Shown here: positions 7,850-17,382 of the stretch, piece by piece
Layout of the letters: each line of letters starts with the position of its first letter
How positions within the stretch are numbered: the stretch's first letter is position 1
Assembly: GCF_008373765.1 (NCBI RefSeq)
Contig: NZ_VUJW01000013.1
Location: forward strand, 1-64,000
From: Nocardioides antri
Lineage (GTDB): Bacteria > Actinomycetota > Actinomycetes > Propionibacteriales > Nocardioidaceae
Reading direction: 5' to 3'
DNA: 64,000 bases
Made by a program: the position numbers and the translations under genes
Notes under the pieces: generated by a model
The model's database searches: none
Seen by the model: only the letters and a program-made list of their open reading frames with translations
Told to the model about the DNA's origin: nothing

Positions 7850-8929
7850 ATGCCCTTCCACGAGGACGAGCTCGAGGTCGCCGAGGAGACCCACCTGCGC
7901 TCGATCACGGCGCTGGAGGCGGAGGGCGACGAGCGGGCGGTCGAGGCGGCCCTGCGCCCGCGCAGCCTCGACGAGGTCGTGGGGCAGACGCGGGTCCGTG
8001 ACCAGCTGGGCCTGGTCCTCGAGGCAGCGCGGCGCCGGGGGAGGGCGCCCGACCACGTCCTGCTCTCCGGGCCGCCCGGGCTGGGCAAGACGACCCTCGC
8101 CATGATCATCGCCCACGAGATGCAGACCCCGCTCCGCCTCACCAGTGGCCCCGCCATCACCCACGCGGGCGACCTCGCCGCGATCCTGTCCGGACTCAAC
8201 GACGGCGACGTGCTCTTCGTCGACGAGATCCACCGGATGTCGCGGCCTGCCGAGGAGATGCTCTACATGGCGATGGAGGACTTCCGGGTCGACGTCGTCA
8301 TCGGCAAGGGCCCGGGTGCGACCGCGATCCCGCTCGAGATCCCGCCGTTCACCCTCGTCGGCGCAACGACCCGAGCAGGGCTGCTGCCGGGCCCGCTGCG
8401 TGACCGCTTCGGCTTCACCGCACACCTGGAGTTCTACGAGCCGGCCGACCTCGACCGGATCGTGCACCGGTCCGCCGGCCTGCTGGACGTCGCTCTCACG
8501 ACCGAGGGCTCGGCCGAGATCGCGTCGCGGTCCCGTGGCACGCCGCGGATCGCCAACCGCCTCCTGCGCCGGGTCCGCGACTACGCCCAGGTGCGCGCCG
8601 ACGGAGTCGTGACGCACGCGGTGGCGCAGGCCGCGCTCGAGCTCTACGAGGTCGACGAGCTCGGCCTTGACCGGCTCGACCGCGCGGTGATCGACGCGCT
8701 CTGCCGACGGTTCAGCGGTGGCCCGGTGGGCGTGTCGACGCTCGCGGTCGCCGTGGGTGAGGAGCGCGAGACGGTCGAGGAGGTGGCCGAGCCGTTCCTG
8801 GTCCGCACGGGCTTCCTGGCCCGCACTCCCCGCGGCCGGATCGCCACGCCCGCAGCCTGGGAGCACCTCGGCCTGACCCCGCCGGAGCTGCCCTCCGAAC
8901 CCACCGACCCGACGCTGTTCGAGGAGTAG
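7850..8929 (+). CDS. ruvB: Holliday junction branch migration helicase RuvB
   Basis: 359 residues from ATG 7850. It is a hexameric AAA+ motor driving branch migration. Walker A is GPPGLGKTT, Walker B is LFVDEIHR, sensor 1 is in LVGATTRAG, and the arginine finger region is [10 protein letters not shown]. The C-terminal winged helix ends the protein ([17 protein letters not shown]). The open frame continues far upstream through ruvA, but similarity starts at this ATG, five bases after the ruvA stop. Together with ruvC and ruvA it forms one SOS-controlled transcription unit. Confidence 0.97.
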   Translation: MPFHEDELEVAEETHLRSITALEAEGDERAVEAALRPRSLDEVVGQTRVRDQLGLVLEAARRRGRAPDHVLLSGPPGLGKTTLAMIIAHEMQTPLRLTSGPAITHAGDLAAILSGLNDGDVLFVDEIHRMSRPAEEMLYMAMEDFRVDVVIGKGPGATAIPLEIPPFTLVGATTRAGLLPGPLRDRFGFTAHLEFYEPADLDRIVHRSAGLLDVALTTEGSAEIASRSRGTPRIANRLLRRVRDYAQVRADGVVTHAVAQAALELYEVDELGLDRLDRAVIDALCRRFSGGPVGVSTLAVAVGEERETVEEVAEPFLVRTGFLARTPRGRIATPAAWEHLGLTPPELPSEPTDPTLFEE

Positions 8930-9076
8930 CCGCGCGCCGTCCGCCACGCGTCGTACGGCGATGTGATCGGTGTGACACCCGCGGCTACACTTGCCCGTCG
9001 GCCCGCCCCGGGCTCCGTGCGGCTGCCCGGATCCGGTCGTGGAGCCGCGTCCCAGAACCCTCGGAAGGCTCTCAAG

Positions 9077-9415
9077 GTGTCGGAACTCGCTCCCCTGCTG
9101 TGGATCGTCGCGATCGCGGTGGTCTTCTGGCTGCTGCTCATCCGGCCGGCGCAGCGGCGCCAGAAGGAGGTCGCTGCGGTGCAGGCCTCGCTGGCCCCCG
9201 GGGAGACCGTCGTCCTGACCTCCGGCATCGTCGGAACCGTCACCGAGACCGCCGACGCGCACCTGATGCTCGAGATCGCGCCGGGGGTCGTCATCAAGGT
9301 CGCCCGCGGCGCGGTCGCCACGGTGCTGCGCGACGACGATTCCGACCAGTCCGACGCGCAGGTGGCGGACACCACCGAGACCACCGGCCCCGACGTCGAC
9401 AACGAGGAGCGCTGA
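9077..9415 (+). CDS. yajC: Preprotein translocase subunit YajC
   Basis: 112 residues from GTG 9077, preceded by TCTCAAG. A single N-terminal membrane segment (LLWIVAIAVVFWLLLIRPAQ) ends in the family motif RPAQRRQKE, followed by LAPGETVVLTSGIVGTV and an acidic tail. YajC associates with SecDF in the inner membrane. The in-frame ATG at 8963 would add 38 residues without family similarity. One base separates the stop from secD. Confidence 0.94.
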   Translation: MSELAPLLWIVAIAVVFWLLLIRPAQRRQKEVAAVQASLAPGETVVLTSGIVGTVTETADAHLMLEIAPGVVIKVARGAVATVLRDDDSDQSDAQVADTTETTGPDVDNEER

Positions 9416-9416
9416 C

Positions 9417-11168
9417 GTGGCGGCCCGTCGCCCCCGGCCCGGCCGGACCCTGATCGTCTTCTTCATCGGCGTGGCCGTCATGTTCGGTCTGGTGGCACTC
9501 GCCGGGAGCTGGAAGCCCTCGCTCGGGCTCGACCTCCAGGGCGGCCTGCGGATCACGCTGACCGCCACCGGCAACCCGACCGACGAGAACTTCGAGGAGG
9601 CCCGCCGGATCATCGACCAGCGGGTCAACGGTCGGGGCGTCACGGAGGCGGAGGTCACCGCGCAGTCCGACCGCTACATCGTCGTCGAGATCCCCGGCTC
9701 CACTGAGAACCGCCGCGAGATGGAGGAGCTCGTCCGACAGCAGGCACAGCTGCGGTTCCGGCTCGTCGCCTGCGTCGAGGGCGACACCGACCCGTGCGCG
9801 GGCGGTGGCCTGCCTCTCGGCCGCGCCCCGCTCGCTCTCGACAACCACGGCGGCGGCAAGAAGGACAAGCAGGACGAGCCCACCGAGACCGCGAGCCCTA
9901 CCGACACGGCGAGCCCGACCGACACCACCTCGCCCTCGGAGACCTCCACGGACGCGCCGGTCGACGGCGAGGAGGACGGCGTCCGCACCGCGGAGGACGA
10001 GATCGCCTGGGCCGCGCAGCCCGACCAGGCCTCCATCGCGCTCTTCAACAAGCTGCAGTGCGCCCCGGACGGCACGCTCGTCGAGACCACCGAGCAGGGC
10101 GAGACCAGGCCGGCGCCCCAGGAGGACGACCCGGACAAGCCGCTGGTCGCGTGCGAGGTCGGTGAGGACGACCGGGTGACCAAGTACCTCCTGTCCCGCT
10201 CGGTCATCGAGGGCACCGAGCTCGAGGACGCCGGCGCCGGGATCCCGCAGGGCGAGGTCGAGTGGGCCGTGACCCTCGACATCGGCAATGACGAGGAGAA
10301 GGCACACCCGAAGGGCTCGACCGGCGGTGAGGACGACTTCGAGACCATCTCGTCCCAGCTGGCCGGGACCGGGCGTCAGTTCGCGATCGTGCTCGACGGG
10401 CAGGTGCTCTCCGCGCCGGTGATGAACGACCCGATCCGCGACGGCCGCTCGCAGATCACGGGCAACTTCGACGAGCAGAGCGCGACCGACCTCGCCAACA
10501 GCCTCAAGTTCGGCGCGCTGCCCATCTCGTTCGAGAAGGACGTCACCACCGAGGACATCGGGCCGTCCCTCGCGGGCGACCAGCTCACCGCCGGCCTGAC
10601 GGCGGGTGGCATCGGCCTCGGGCTGGTCATGCTCTACTGCCTGCTCTACTACCGCGGGCTCGGCATGGTCGTGGTCGGCTCGCTGTTCGTGGCGGCAGGC
10701 GTCACCTACGGGATGGTGCTATTGCTCAGCGAGTCGGCGGGCTTCACCCTCACCCTGCCCGGCATCGCCGGCTTCATCATCGCCGTGGGCATCACCGCCG
10801 ACTCGTTCGTCATCTACTTCGAGCGGATCCGTGACGAGATGCGGGAGGGCAAGTCGATGCGGGTCGCGGTGGAGACGGGCTGGGCCCGCGCTCGCGTCAC
10901 GAGGTTCGCGGCCAACACCGTCAACCTGCTCGCGGCGCTGATCCTCTACCTGTTCGCCACCGGCGCGGTGAAAGGCTTCGGCTTCGCGCTCGGGCTGTCG
11001 ACACTGATCGACCTCGCCGTGCTGTTCTGGTTCACCAAGCCGCTGGTGTCGTGGTTGGCCCAGTTCAAGGCGTTCAACTCCGGCCACAAGCTGTCGGGCC
11101 TCAGCCCGGAGACCCTGGGCATGGACCTGCCCGGGCCCCGACCCGCCACTGCTGGAGGGAACGCCTGA
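9417..11168 (+). CDS. secD: Protein translocase subunit SecD
   Basis: 583 residues, GTG start. SecD and SecF use the proton gradient to pull preproteins through SecYEG. A membrane segment (about 13-32) is followed by LGLDLQGGLRITL, the P1 head domain, and five C-terminal membrane segments with GFIIAVGITADSFVIYFER near 450-470. Residues about 140-190 are a low-complexity insert in the P1 domain (KKDKQDEPTETASPTDTASP and more Thr/Ser/Pro/Asp), absent from enterobacterial SecD and exposed outside the membrane. The stop overlaps the secF start (TGATG). Confidence 0.97.
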   Translation: MAARRPRPGRTLIVFFIGVAVMFGLVALAGSWKPSLGLDLQGGLRITLTATGNPTDENFEEARRIIDQRVNGRGVTEAEVTAQSDRYIVVEIPGSTENRREMEELVRQQAQLRFRLVACVEGDTDPCAGGGLPLGRAPLALDNHGGGKKDKQDEPTETASPTDTASPTDTTSPSETSTDAPVDGEEDGVRTAEDEIAWAAQPDQASIALFNKLQCAPDGTLVETTEQGETRPAPQEDDPDKPLVACEVGEDDRVTKYLLSRSVIEGTELEDAGAGIPQGEVEWAVTLDIGNDEEKAHPKGSTGGEDDFETISSQLAGTGRQFAIVLDGQVLSAPVMNDPIRDGRSQITGNFDEQSATDLANSLKFGALPISFEKDVTTEDIGPSLAGDQLTAGLTAGGIGLGLVMLYCLLYYRGLGMVVVGSLFVAAGVTYGMVLLLSESAGFTLTLPGIAGFIIAVGITADSFVIYFERIRDEMREGKSMRVAVETGWARARVTRFAANTVNLLAALILYLFATGAVKGFGFALGLSTLIDLAVLFWFTKPLVSWLAQFKAFNSGHKLSGLSPETLGMDLPGPRPATAGGNA

Positions 11169-12433
11169 TGGGCAAGATGTCCCGGCTCGGCAACGAGCTC
11201 TACAACGGTCACAAGTCGATCGACTTCATGGGCCGCAAGGCGCTGTGGTACGGCATCACCGTGCTGCTGGTGGGTCTGGCGCTCACGGCCGTCATCGTCA
11301 AGCCGCTCAACTTCGGCGTCGAGTTCCGCGGGGGCACCGAGCTGAAGATCGCTGTCGAGGGCGGGGTCGACCAGGCCGACGCCGACAACCTGCGCGAGGC
11401 GATCGCCGACTCTGACATCGAGAACGCCGAGAACCCGACCGTCACGACCGCCGGCAGTGACCAGCTGGTGCTGACCACCGACACGCTGAGCGAGGACGCC
11501 ATCGAGGTGGCGGAAGCCGTCGTCGTCGAGCAGTTCCCGGTCGTCGTACCCGACGACGACATCTCCACCCAGGAGGTCGGACCGAGCTGGGGCCAGGAGG
11601 TCGCAGAGCGCGCCCTGATCGGCATCGGCGTCTTCCTCGTGGTCGTCATCCTGTTCATCTGGGGCTACTTCCGCGAGTGGAAGATGTCGGTCGCGGCGAT
11701 CGCCGCACTGGCCCACGACGTGATGATCACGATCGGCATCTACGCGCTCTCCGGCTTCCAGGTGACCCCGGCCGCGGTGACCGGCCTGCTGGCGATCCTC
11801 GGCTTCTCGCTCTACGACACGGTCGTGGTGTTCGACAAGATCAAGGAGAACACCACGACGCTCCGCAAGAGCTCGGAGTCGTACGCCGAAGCGGCGAACC
11901 TCGCGGTCAACCAGACCCTGGTGCGGTCGATCAACACCAGCATCGTGGCGCTCATCCCGATCGGCGCGATCCTCTACGTCAGCGCCGTGCAGCTGGGTGC
12001 GAGCTCGTTGCAGGACCTCGCGCTCGCGCAGTTCGTCGGCATGGCCGCCGGCGTCTACTCCTCGGTGATGCTCGCCCCGCGGATCCTGGTCCACCTCAAG
12101 TCGACCGAGACCGAGGTCGTTGAGCAGGCCCGCCGCGCGAAGGCCAGGAAGCGCGCGATGGCCGATCGCTACGCGACGGTCCCGGCCTTCACCGGCGACG
12201 ACATGCCGGTCGCCGACCAGGCTCCGGGCGGGCGCCCGGGCGCGGCCGAGCGGCTCGCCGTCGAGGAGACCGAGGAGCCCGACGAGGAGCGGGGCAGCTC
12301 TGCCCGGCCGTCCGAGGAGGCGCTCGGGAAGGGCCGCACGGTGCCCAAGGACCAGCGTCCGGTCACCCAGAGCAGCAGCTCCGGCCGGCAGCAACCGGTC
12401 CGCCAGACCCGTTCGAAGCGCGGCAAGAAGTAG
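11168..12433 (+). CDS. secF: Protein translocase subunit SecF
   Basis: 421 residues from ATG 11168. The opening MGKMSRLGNELYNGHKSIDF leads to membrane segment 1, then NFGVEFRGGTELKI, the SecF counterpart of the SecD DLQGG motif. Conserved C-terminal membrane segments include GFSLYDTVVVFDKIKEN and VNQTLVRSINTS. After about residue 325 the protein ends in a long charged cytoplasmic tail rich in Arg, Glu and Ser, typical of actinobacterial SecF. It forms the exporter accessory complex with SecD and YajC. Confidence 0.97.
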   Translation: MGKMSRLGNELYNGHKSIDFMGRKALWYGITVLLVGLALTAVIVKPLNFGVEFRGGTELKIAVEGGVDQADADNLREAIADSDIENAENPTVTTAGSDQLVLTTDTLSEDAIEVAEAVVVEQFPVVVPDDDISTQEVGPSWGQEVAERALIGIGVFLVVVILFIWGYFREWKMSVAAIAALAHDVMITIGIYALSGFQVTPAAVTGLLAILGFSLYDTVVVFDKIKENTTTLRKSSESYAEAANLAVNQTLVRSINTSIVALIPIGAILYVSAVQLGASSLQDLALAQFVGMAAGVYSSVMLAPRILVHLKSTETEVVEQARRAKARKRAMADRYATVPAFTGDDMPVADQAPGGRPGAAERLAVEETEEPDEERGSSARPSEEALGKGRTVPKDQRPVTQSSSSGRQQPVRQTRSKRGKK

Positions 12434-12441
12434 GTCGCGGG

Positions 12442-13002
12442 GTGCCGGGGGAGCCGACGGCTGCGCTGGCCGCAGGGGCGGCGCTGGAACGGCTGGTCCG
12501 CGACGTCGCCGACTTCCCGCAGCCCGGGATCGTCTTCAAGGACATCACCCCGCTGCTGGCCGACCACGCCGCGTTCCAGGCCGTCGTAACCGCGCTGGCC
12601 GCGGCCGGCCGTGACGAGGCCGGACGTCCCGTCGTCGACAAGGTCGTCGGCATGGAGGCGCGCGGGTTCATCCTCGCGGCGCCGGTGGCGCTCGATCTCG
12701 GCGTCGGCTTCGTCCCGGTGCGCAAGGCCGGGAAGCTCCCGGGTGAGACGCACGCCGTCGCCTACGCGCTGGAGTACGGCGAGGCGGTGCTCGAGGTCCA
12801 CCGCGACGGGATCCAGCCGGGCGAGCGGGTGCTGGTGATCGACGACGTGCTCGCCACCGGCGGCACCGCGCGTGCCACGGCCGACCTCGTGCGCGCCTGC
12901 GGTGCGACCGTCTCCGCGATGGCGTTCCTGATGGAGCTCTCGTTCCTGCCGGGCCGGGCGACCGTCGGCGAGGTCCCGCTGACCGCCCTGGCCGTGATCT
13001 GA
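12442..13002 (+). CDS. apt: Adenine phosphoribosyltransferase
   Basis: 186 residues, GTG start eight bases after secF. It converts adenine and PRPP to AMP in purine salvage. The PRPP-binding loop is VLVIDDVLATGGTARAT; the substrate region FPQPGIVFKDITPLL and GFVPVRKAGKLPGET are diagnostic of Apt. The position between secF and rel is the common actinobacterial order. Confidence 0.96.
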   Translation: MPGEPTAALAAGAALERLVRDVADFPQPGIVFKDITPLLADHAAFQAVVTALAAAGRDEAGRPVVDKVVGMEARGFILAAPVALDLGVGFVPVRKAGKLPGETHAVAYALEYGEAVLEVHRDGIQPGERVLVIDDVLATGGTARATADLVRACGATVSAMAFLMELSFLPGRATVGEVPLTALAVI

Positions 13003-13017
13003 ATCCTGCGCGGCGAA

Positions 13018-13023
13018 TAGACT
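13018..13023 (+). promoter_or_regulatory. Putative -10 box of a leaderless rel transcript
   Basis: TAGACT is followed by six bases (TCGTGC) and the ATG of rel. The spacing matches that before pdxT and the metallo-hydrolase, and no Shine-Dalgarno is present. An mRNA starting at the ATG is predicted. Confidence 0.5.
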
Positions 13024-13029
13024 TCGTGC

Positions 13030-15357
13030 ATGAGTGAGGAACGGGCCAGCGACCGGCCGGTTCCCGCACGCCCGCCGGAGGTCCCGGCGAACCCGAGCGA
13101 CATCGGCGGGGGTGGCCGCGGGATGCGGGCGCGGCTGGCCCGGATGGGCAGCCGCACGTCCACGTCCAACCCGGTGCTGGAGCCCCTCTTCCGTGCTGTC
13201 CGGGCCAACCACCCCAAGGCCGACCTCGCGCTGCTGGAGCGTGCCTACACGACCGCCGAGCGCCTGCACGGCACCCAGATGCGCAAGAGCGGCGACCCCT
13301 ACATCACCCACCCGCTCGCCGTGACCACGATCCTCGCCGGCATCGGCATGACCGAGCCCACGCTCGTCGCCGCGCTGCTCCACGACACCGTCGAGGACAC
13401 GCCGTACACCCTGGAGGAGTGCCGCCGCGACTTCGGTGACGAGGTCGCGCGCCTCGTCGACGGCGTCACCAAGCTCGACAAGGTCGTCTACGGCGACTCC
13501 GCCCAGGCGGAGACCATCCGCAAGATGATTGTCGCGATGTCGCGCGACATCCGGGTGCTCGTGATCAAGCTCGCCGACCGGCTCCACAACATGCGGACAC
13601 TGCGCTACGTCCCGCAGAAGAGCCAGGAGCGCACGGCCCGCGAGACGCTCGACATCTACGCGCCGCTGGCCCACCGGCTCGGCATGAACACCATCAAGTG
13701 GGAGCTCGAGGACCTCGCTTTCGCGACCCTGCACCCGAAGATCTACGACGAGATCGTCCGCATGGTCGCCGAGCGCGCGCCGTCGCGGGACCAGTTCCTC
13801 GCCGAGGTCATCACCCAGGTCGAGAGGGACCTGCGGGAGGCGAAGATCAAGGCGACCGTCACCGGCCGGCCGAAGCACTACTACTCGATCTACCAGAAGA
13901 TGATCGTCGGCGGCCGCGACTTCTCCGACATCTACGACCTGGTCGGCATCCGGATCCTCGTGGAGGAGGACCGCGACTGCTACGGCGTCCTCGGCGTGCT
14001 CCACTCGCGGTGGAACCCGGTTCTCGGCCGGTTCAAGGACTACGTCGCGATGCCGAAGTTCAACATGTACCAGTCGCTCCACACGACGGTCATCGGCCCG
14101 CAGGGCAAGCCGGTCGAGATGCAGATCCGCACCTTCGGGATGCACCGCCGGGCCGAGTACGGCGTCGCCGCCCACTGGAAGTACAAGGAGGACGGTCGCA
14201 CCGGCGCCGACACCGACAAGCGCGGCGATATGGACGACATGAGCTGGGTGCGCCAGCTCCTCGACTGGCAGAGCGAGGTCGACGACCCGGGCGAGTTCCT
14301 CGAGTCCCTGCGGTTCGAGATCAACCAGACCGAGACCTACGTGTTCACCCCGCGCGGCGACGTCATCGCGCTCCCGTCCGGGTCGACGCCGGTCGACTTC
14401 GCCTACGCCGTGCACACGGAGGTCGGGCACCACACGATCGGCTCGCGGGTCAACGGCCGGCTGGTGCCGCTCGAGTCGACGCTCGAGAACGGCGACGTCG
14501 TCGAGGTGTTCACCTCGAAGTCGCCGACGGCCGGCCCGTCCCGCGACTGGCTCAACTTCGTCAAGTCGCAGCGCGCGCGGTCGAAGATCAAGCAGTGGTT
14601 CACCAAGGAGCGCCGTGAGGAGGCGATCGACCACGGCAAGGACGAGATCGCCAAGCTCATGCGCAAGGAGGGTCTGCCGCTGAAGCGGCTGCTGACCCAC
14701 GAGTCGCTGAGCCTGGTGGCCGAGCACTTCCGGCTCGCCGACGTCACCGCGCTCTACGCCGCGGTCGGCGAGGGCAACCTCGGCGCGCAGGCCGTCGTAC
14801 GCCGAGTCATCGAGATGCACGGGGGCGACGAGGGCGCGCAGGAGGACCTCGCCGAGGCCGTCACCATCACCGGTCGCCGGAGCCGACCCCGCCGGCTCGC
14901 CCCGGGCACCGACGCCGGGGTCGTCGTCAAGGGCGCGCCGGACGTCTGGGTCAAGCTCGCCAAGTGCTGCACGCCGGTCCCGCCGGACACGATCCTCGGC
15001 TTCGTCACGAAGGGCGGCGGCGTGTCCGTCCACCGCAAGGACTGCACCAACGCCGGCAACCTGCTGGGGCAGCCGGAGAAGGTCCTCGAGGTCGAGTGGG
15101 CCCCGACCGGGCAGACCACGTTCCTCGTCAACATCCAGGTCGAGGCGCTCGACCGCTCACGGCTGCTGTCGGACATCACGATGGTGCTCTCCGACGCGCA
15201 CGTGAACATCCTGTCGGCGAACCTCACCACCACCCGGGACCGGGTCGCCAAGACCCGCTTCACGTTCGAGATGGCCGACGCCAAGCACCTCGACACCGTG
15301 CTGAAGAACGTGCGCAGCATCCCCGGCGTCTTCGACGCCTACCGCGTGACGCAGTAG
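13030..15357 (+). CDS. rel: Bifunctional (p)ppGpp synthetase/hydrolase Rel
   Basis: 775 residues, full-length RSH protein. The HD hydrolase domain is intact (His80, His94, HDTVED 118-123). The synthetase domain has [12 protein letters not shown] near 280 and [20 protein letters not shown] domain starts near 436 ([20 protein letters not shown]), then the zinc-finger region with KCCTPVP near 650 and a C-terminal ACT domain from about 698. With both active sites intact it should both make and destroy the stringent-response alarmone. It lies 27 bases after apt but has its own likely leaderless promoter. Confidence 0.97.
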   Translation: MSEERASDRPVPARPPEVPANPSDIGGGGRGMRARLARMGSRTSTSNPVLEPLFRAVRANHPKADLALLERAYTTAERLHGTQMRKSGDPYITHPLAVTTILAGIGMTEPTLVAALLHDTVEDTPYTLEECRRDFGDEVARLVDGVTKLDKVVYGDSAQAETIRKMIVAMSRDIRVLVIKLADRLHNMRTLRYVPQKSQERTARETLDIYAPLAHRLGMNTIKWELEDLAFATLHPKIYDEIVRMVAERAPSRDQFLAEVITQVERDLREAKIKATVTGRPKHYYSIYQKMIVGGRDFSDIYDLVGIRILVEEDRDCYGVLGVLHSRWNPVLGRFKDYVAMPKFNMYQSLHTTVIGPQGKPVEMQIRTFGMHRRAEYGVAAHWKYKEDGRTGADTDKRGDMDDMSWVRQLLDWQSEVDDPGEFLESLRFEINQTETYVFTPRGDVIALPSGSTPVDFAYAVHTEVGHHTIGSRVNGRLVPLESTLENGDVVEVFTSKSPTAGPSRDWLNFVKSQRARSKIKQWFTKERREEAIDHGKDEIAKLMRKEGLPLKRLLTHESLSLVAEHFRLADVTALYAAVGEGNLGAQAVVRRVIEMHGGDEGAQEDLAEAVTITGRRSRPRRLAPGTDAGVVVKGAPDVWVKLAKCCTPVPPDTILGFVTKGGGVSVHRKDCTNAGNLLGQPEKVLEVEWAPTGQTTFLVNIQVEALDRSRLLSDITMVLSDAHVNILSANLTTTRDRVAKTRFTFEMADAKHLDTVLKNVRSIPGVFDAYRVTQ

Positions 15358-15358
15358 G

Positions 15359-16585
15359 TCAGCGGTAGTCGGCCGAGGCGCGCTTCGCCATCTCGAGGAA
15401 GGAGCGGCGCCCCTCGAGGTTCTCCTCTAGCTCCTTGATCCGCTTGGCGTCACCGGCGGCGCGAGCCTTCTCGAGCTTGGCCTCGGCGTCGGCGATCGCG
15501 GCCTCGAGCTTGGCGACCATGTCGTCGGCCCGCGCGGACTTCTCCGGGTCGGTGCGGCTCCACTGCTCGTCCTCGACCTTGCGGATCGCCTGCTCGACGG
15601 CGCGGATCCGGCCCTCGAGCTCCTTCATGCGGTCGCGCGGCACCTTGCCCGCGGCGTCCCAGCGGTCCGCGAGGTCGCGGAACGCGGCCTTCGCCGCGGC
15701 CAGGTCGGTGACGGGGAGCAGGGCCTCGGCCTCGGCGATCAGCTGCTCCTTGACCTCGGCGTTGGCCGCGAACTCGGCGTCGAGGGCGGCGTTCGCCGCG
15801 TCGCGGGCGCCGAAGAAGGTGTCCTGGGCGCCGCGGAACCGCTTCCAGAGCTCGTCGTCGACCGCCTTGGGCGCGGGACCGGCCGCCTTCCACTGGCGCA
15901 TGAGGTCGCGGTAGCGAGCCGCGGTCGGGCCCCAATCGGTGGAGTCGGCCAGGCTCTCGGCCTCCTTGGCCAGCCGCTCCTTCACCACCCGGGCGGCGTC
16001 GCGCTTCTCGTCCTGCTCCGCGTAGTGCGCCTTCTTGGCCTTCGTGTAGGCAGAGCGCGCGGAGGAGAACCTCTTCCAGAGCGCGTCGTCGGCGGACTTC
16101 TCGATCCGGGGGAGCTGCTTCCACTGGTCCAGCAGCTCACGAAGCCTGTTGGCGCCGTTCTTCCAGTCGCGACTGGCTGCGATGGCCTCCGCCTCCGCCG
16201 CGAGCTTCTCCTTCTGCTCCTTGGCCTCGATCGTCCGGCGCGCCTTCTCGGCCTTGCGTGCCTCCCGCTGCGCGGCGATGACGGGACCGAGCTCGTCGAG
16301 CCGGGCGCCGAGCATCGCCAGGTCGCCGACCGCGTGCGCATCGCTCACCTGGGCCCGCACCGTGCGGACCGCGTTCTGCGCCTCGTCGGGCGCCAGCACG
16401 CCTGAGTTGACCCGCTTGTGGAGGAGGTCCACCTCGAGCGCGAGCGCTTCGTACCGCCGCACGTAGAAGGCCATCGCCTCCTCCGGCGTGGCGCCCGGCA
16501 TCTGTCCGACCTGCCGCTCGCCGTCGGCGGTCTTCACATAGACAGTGCCGTCGTCGCCGACGCGGCCCCACTCGCTCGCAGTCAC
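15359..16585 (-). CDS. DUF349 domain-containing coiled-coil protein
   Basis: 408 residues from GTG 16585, at TASEWGRVGDDGTVYVKT; longer frames add an unconserved stretch. At least three DUF349 repeats are visible, each built around a DW...R...L...WK core (SRDWKNGANRLRELLDQWKQ, DWGPTAARYRDLMRQWKAAG, AAKAAFRDLADRWDAAG). The rest is a long, highly charged helix with coiled-coil character. Such proteins are cytoplasmic and of unknown biochemical function. It is convergent with rel (one base apart) and divergent from the metallo-hydrolase gene. Confidence 0.9.
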   Translation of the reverse strand: MTASEWGRVGDDGTVYVKTADGERQVGQMPGATPEEAMAFYVRRYEALALEVDLLHKRVNSGVLAPDEAQNAVRTVRAQVSDAHAVGDLAMLGARLDELGPVIAAQREARKAEKARRTIEAKEQKEKLAAEAEAIAASRDWKNGANRLRELLDQWKQLPRIEKSADDALWKRFSSARSAYTKAKKAHYAEQDEKRDAARVVKERLAKEAESLADSTDWGPTAARYRDLMRQWKAAGPAPKAVDDELWKRFRGAQDTFFGARDAANAALDAEFAANAEVKEQLIAEAEALLPVTDLAAAKAAFRDLADRWDAAGKVPRDRMKELEGRIRAVEQAIRKVEDEQWSRTDPEKSARADDMVAKLEAAIADAEAKLEKARAAGDAKRIKELEENLEGRRSFLEMAKRASADYR

Positions 16586-16619
16586 AATGGGCAATGCTAA
16601 GGGAGAGCACGTCGGCCGA

Positions 16620-16625
16620 TAGGCT
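16620..16625 (+). promoter_or_regulatory. Putative -10 box of a leaderless metallo-hydrolase transcript
   Basis: TAGGCT, then six bases (GGGTCG), then the GTG start. It is the third case in the window with the same spacing. Confidence 0.45.
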
Positions 16626-16631
16626 GGGTCG

Positions 16632-17381
16632 GTGCTGATCGCCGGCTTCCCCGCAGGACCGTGGGGCACCAATTGCTACGTGGCCGCCACCTCGGCGGGT
16701 GCGGAGTGTGTCGTGATCGACCCCGGGAAGGACGCCGCGCCCGGTGTCGCCGAGGTGATCCGCGAGCACCGGCTGAAGCCGATCGCCGTGCTGCTGACCC
16801 ACGGCCACATCGACCACATGTGGAGCGTCACGCCCGTGGCCGGCACCTACGACGCCACCGCGTGGATCCATCCCTCCGACCGGCACCTGCTGAGCGACCC
16901 GCTCGCCGGCATCTCCCGGGAGTCCGCGGCGATGCTGCTCGGGATGCCCGAGGGGAAGTTCGAGTTCACCGAGCCCGACGACGTCCGGGAGCTGGCCGAC
17001 GGCGTGGACCTCGAGCTGGCCGGCCTCCGGTTCGTCGTGGACCACACGCCGGGCCACACGGCGGGCTCGGTCACCTTCCGCACGCCGTACCTGGTCGACG
17101 GCACCGTCCAGGCGGACGTCAGCGAGGTGATGTTCTCCGGCGACCTCCTCTTCGAGGGATCGATCGGCCGGACCGACCTCCCGGGCGGCGACCACCCGAC
17201 GATGCTGCGCAGCCTCGCCACCAAGGTGCTGCCCCTGGCCGACGACGTGGTGGTGCTGCCCGGCCACGGTGGCCAGACGTCCATCGGTCGCGAGCGCGCG
17301 ACCAACCCCTTCCTGCTGGAGCTCCTGGACGACCCTGATCGCACCGGGAGCCCGGCCGGACGAGTCACCCGAGGACTGTGA
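16632..17381 (+). CDS. MBL-fold metallo-hydrolase (glyoxalase II-like)
   Basis: 249 residues. The metal-binding motif THGHIDH (about 57-63) is followed by the downstream ligands DHTPGHTAGS (about 138-147), the bridging aspartate in MFSGDLLF and a C-terminal PGHGG. This is the hydroxyacylglutathione-hydrolase-like branch of the metallo-beta-lactamase fold. Actinomycetes lack glutathione, so the true substrate is probably a different thioester and cannot be named. The stop is one base before hisS, suggesting co-transcription. Confidence 0.9.
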   Translation: MLIAGFPAGPWGTNCYVAATSAGAECVVIDPGKDAAPGVAEVIREHRLKPIAVLLTHGHIDHMWSVTPVAGTYDATAWIHPSDRHLLSDPLAGISRESAAMLLGMPEGKFEFTEPDDVRELADGVDLELAGLRFVVDHTPGHTAGSVTFRTPYLVDGTVQADVSEVMFSGDLLFEGSIGRTDLPGGDHPTMLRSLATKVLPLADDVVVLPGHGGQTSIGRERATNPFLLELLDDPDRTGSPAGRVTRGL

Positions 17382-17382
17382 G

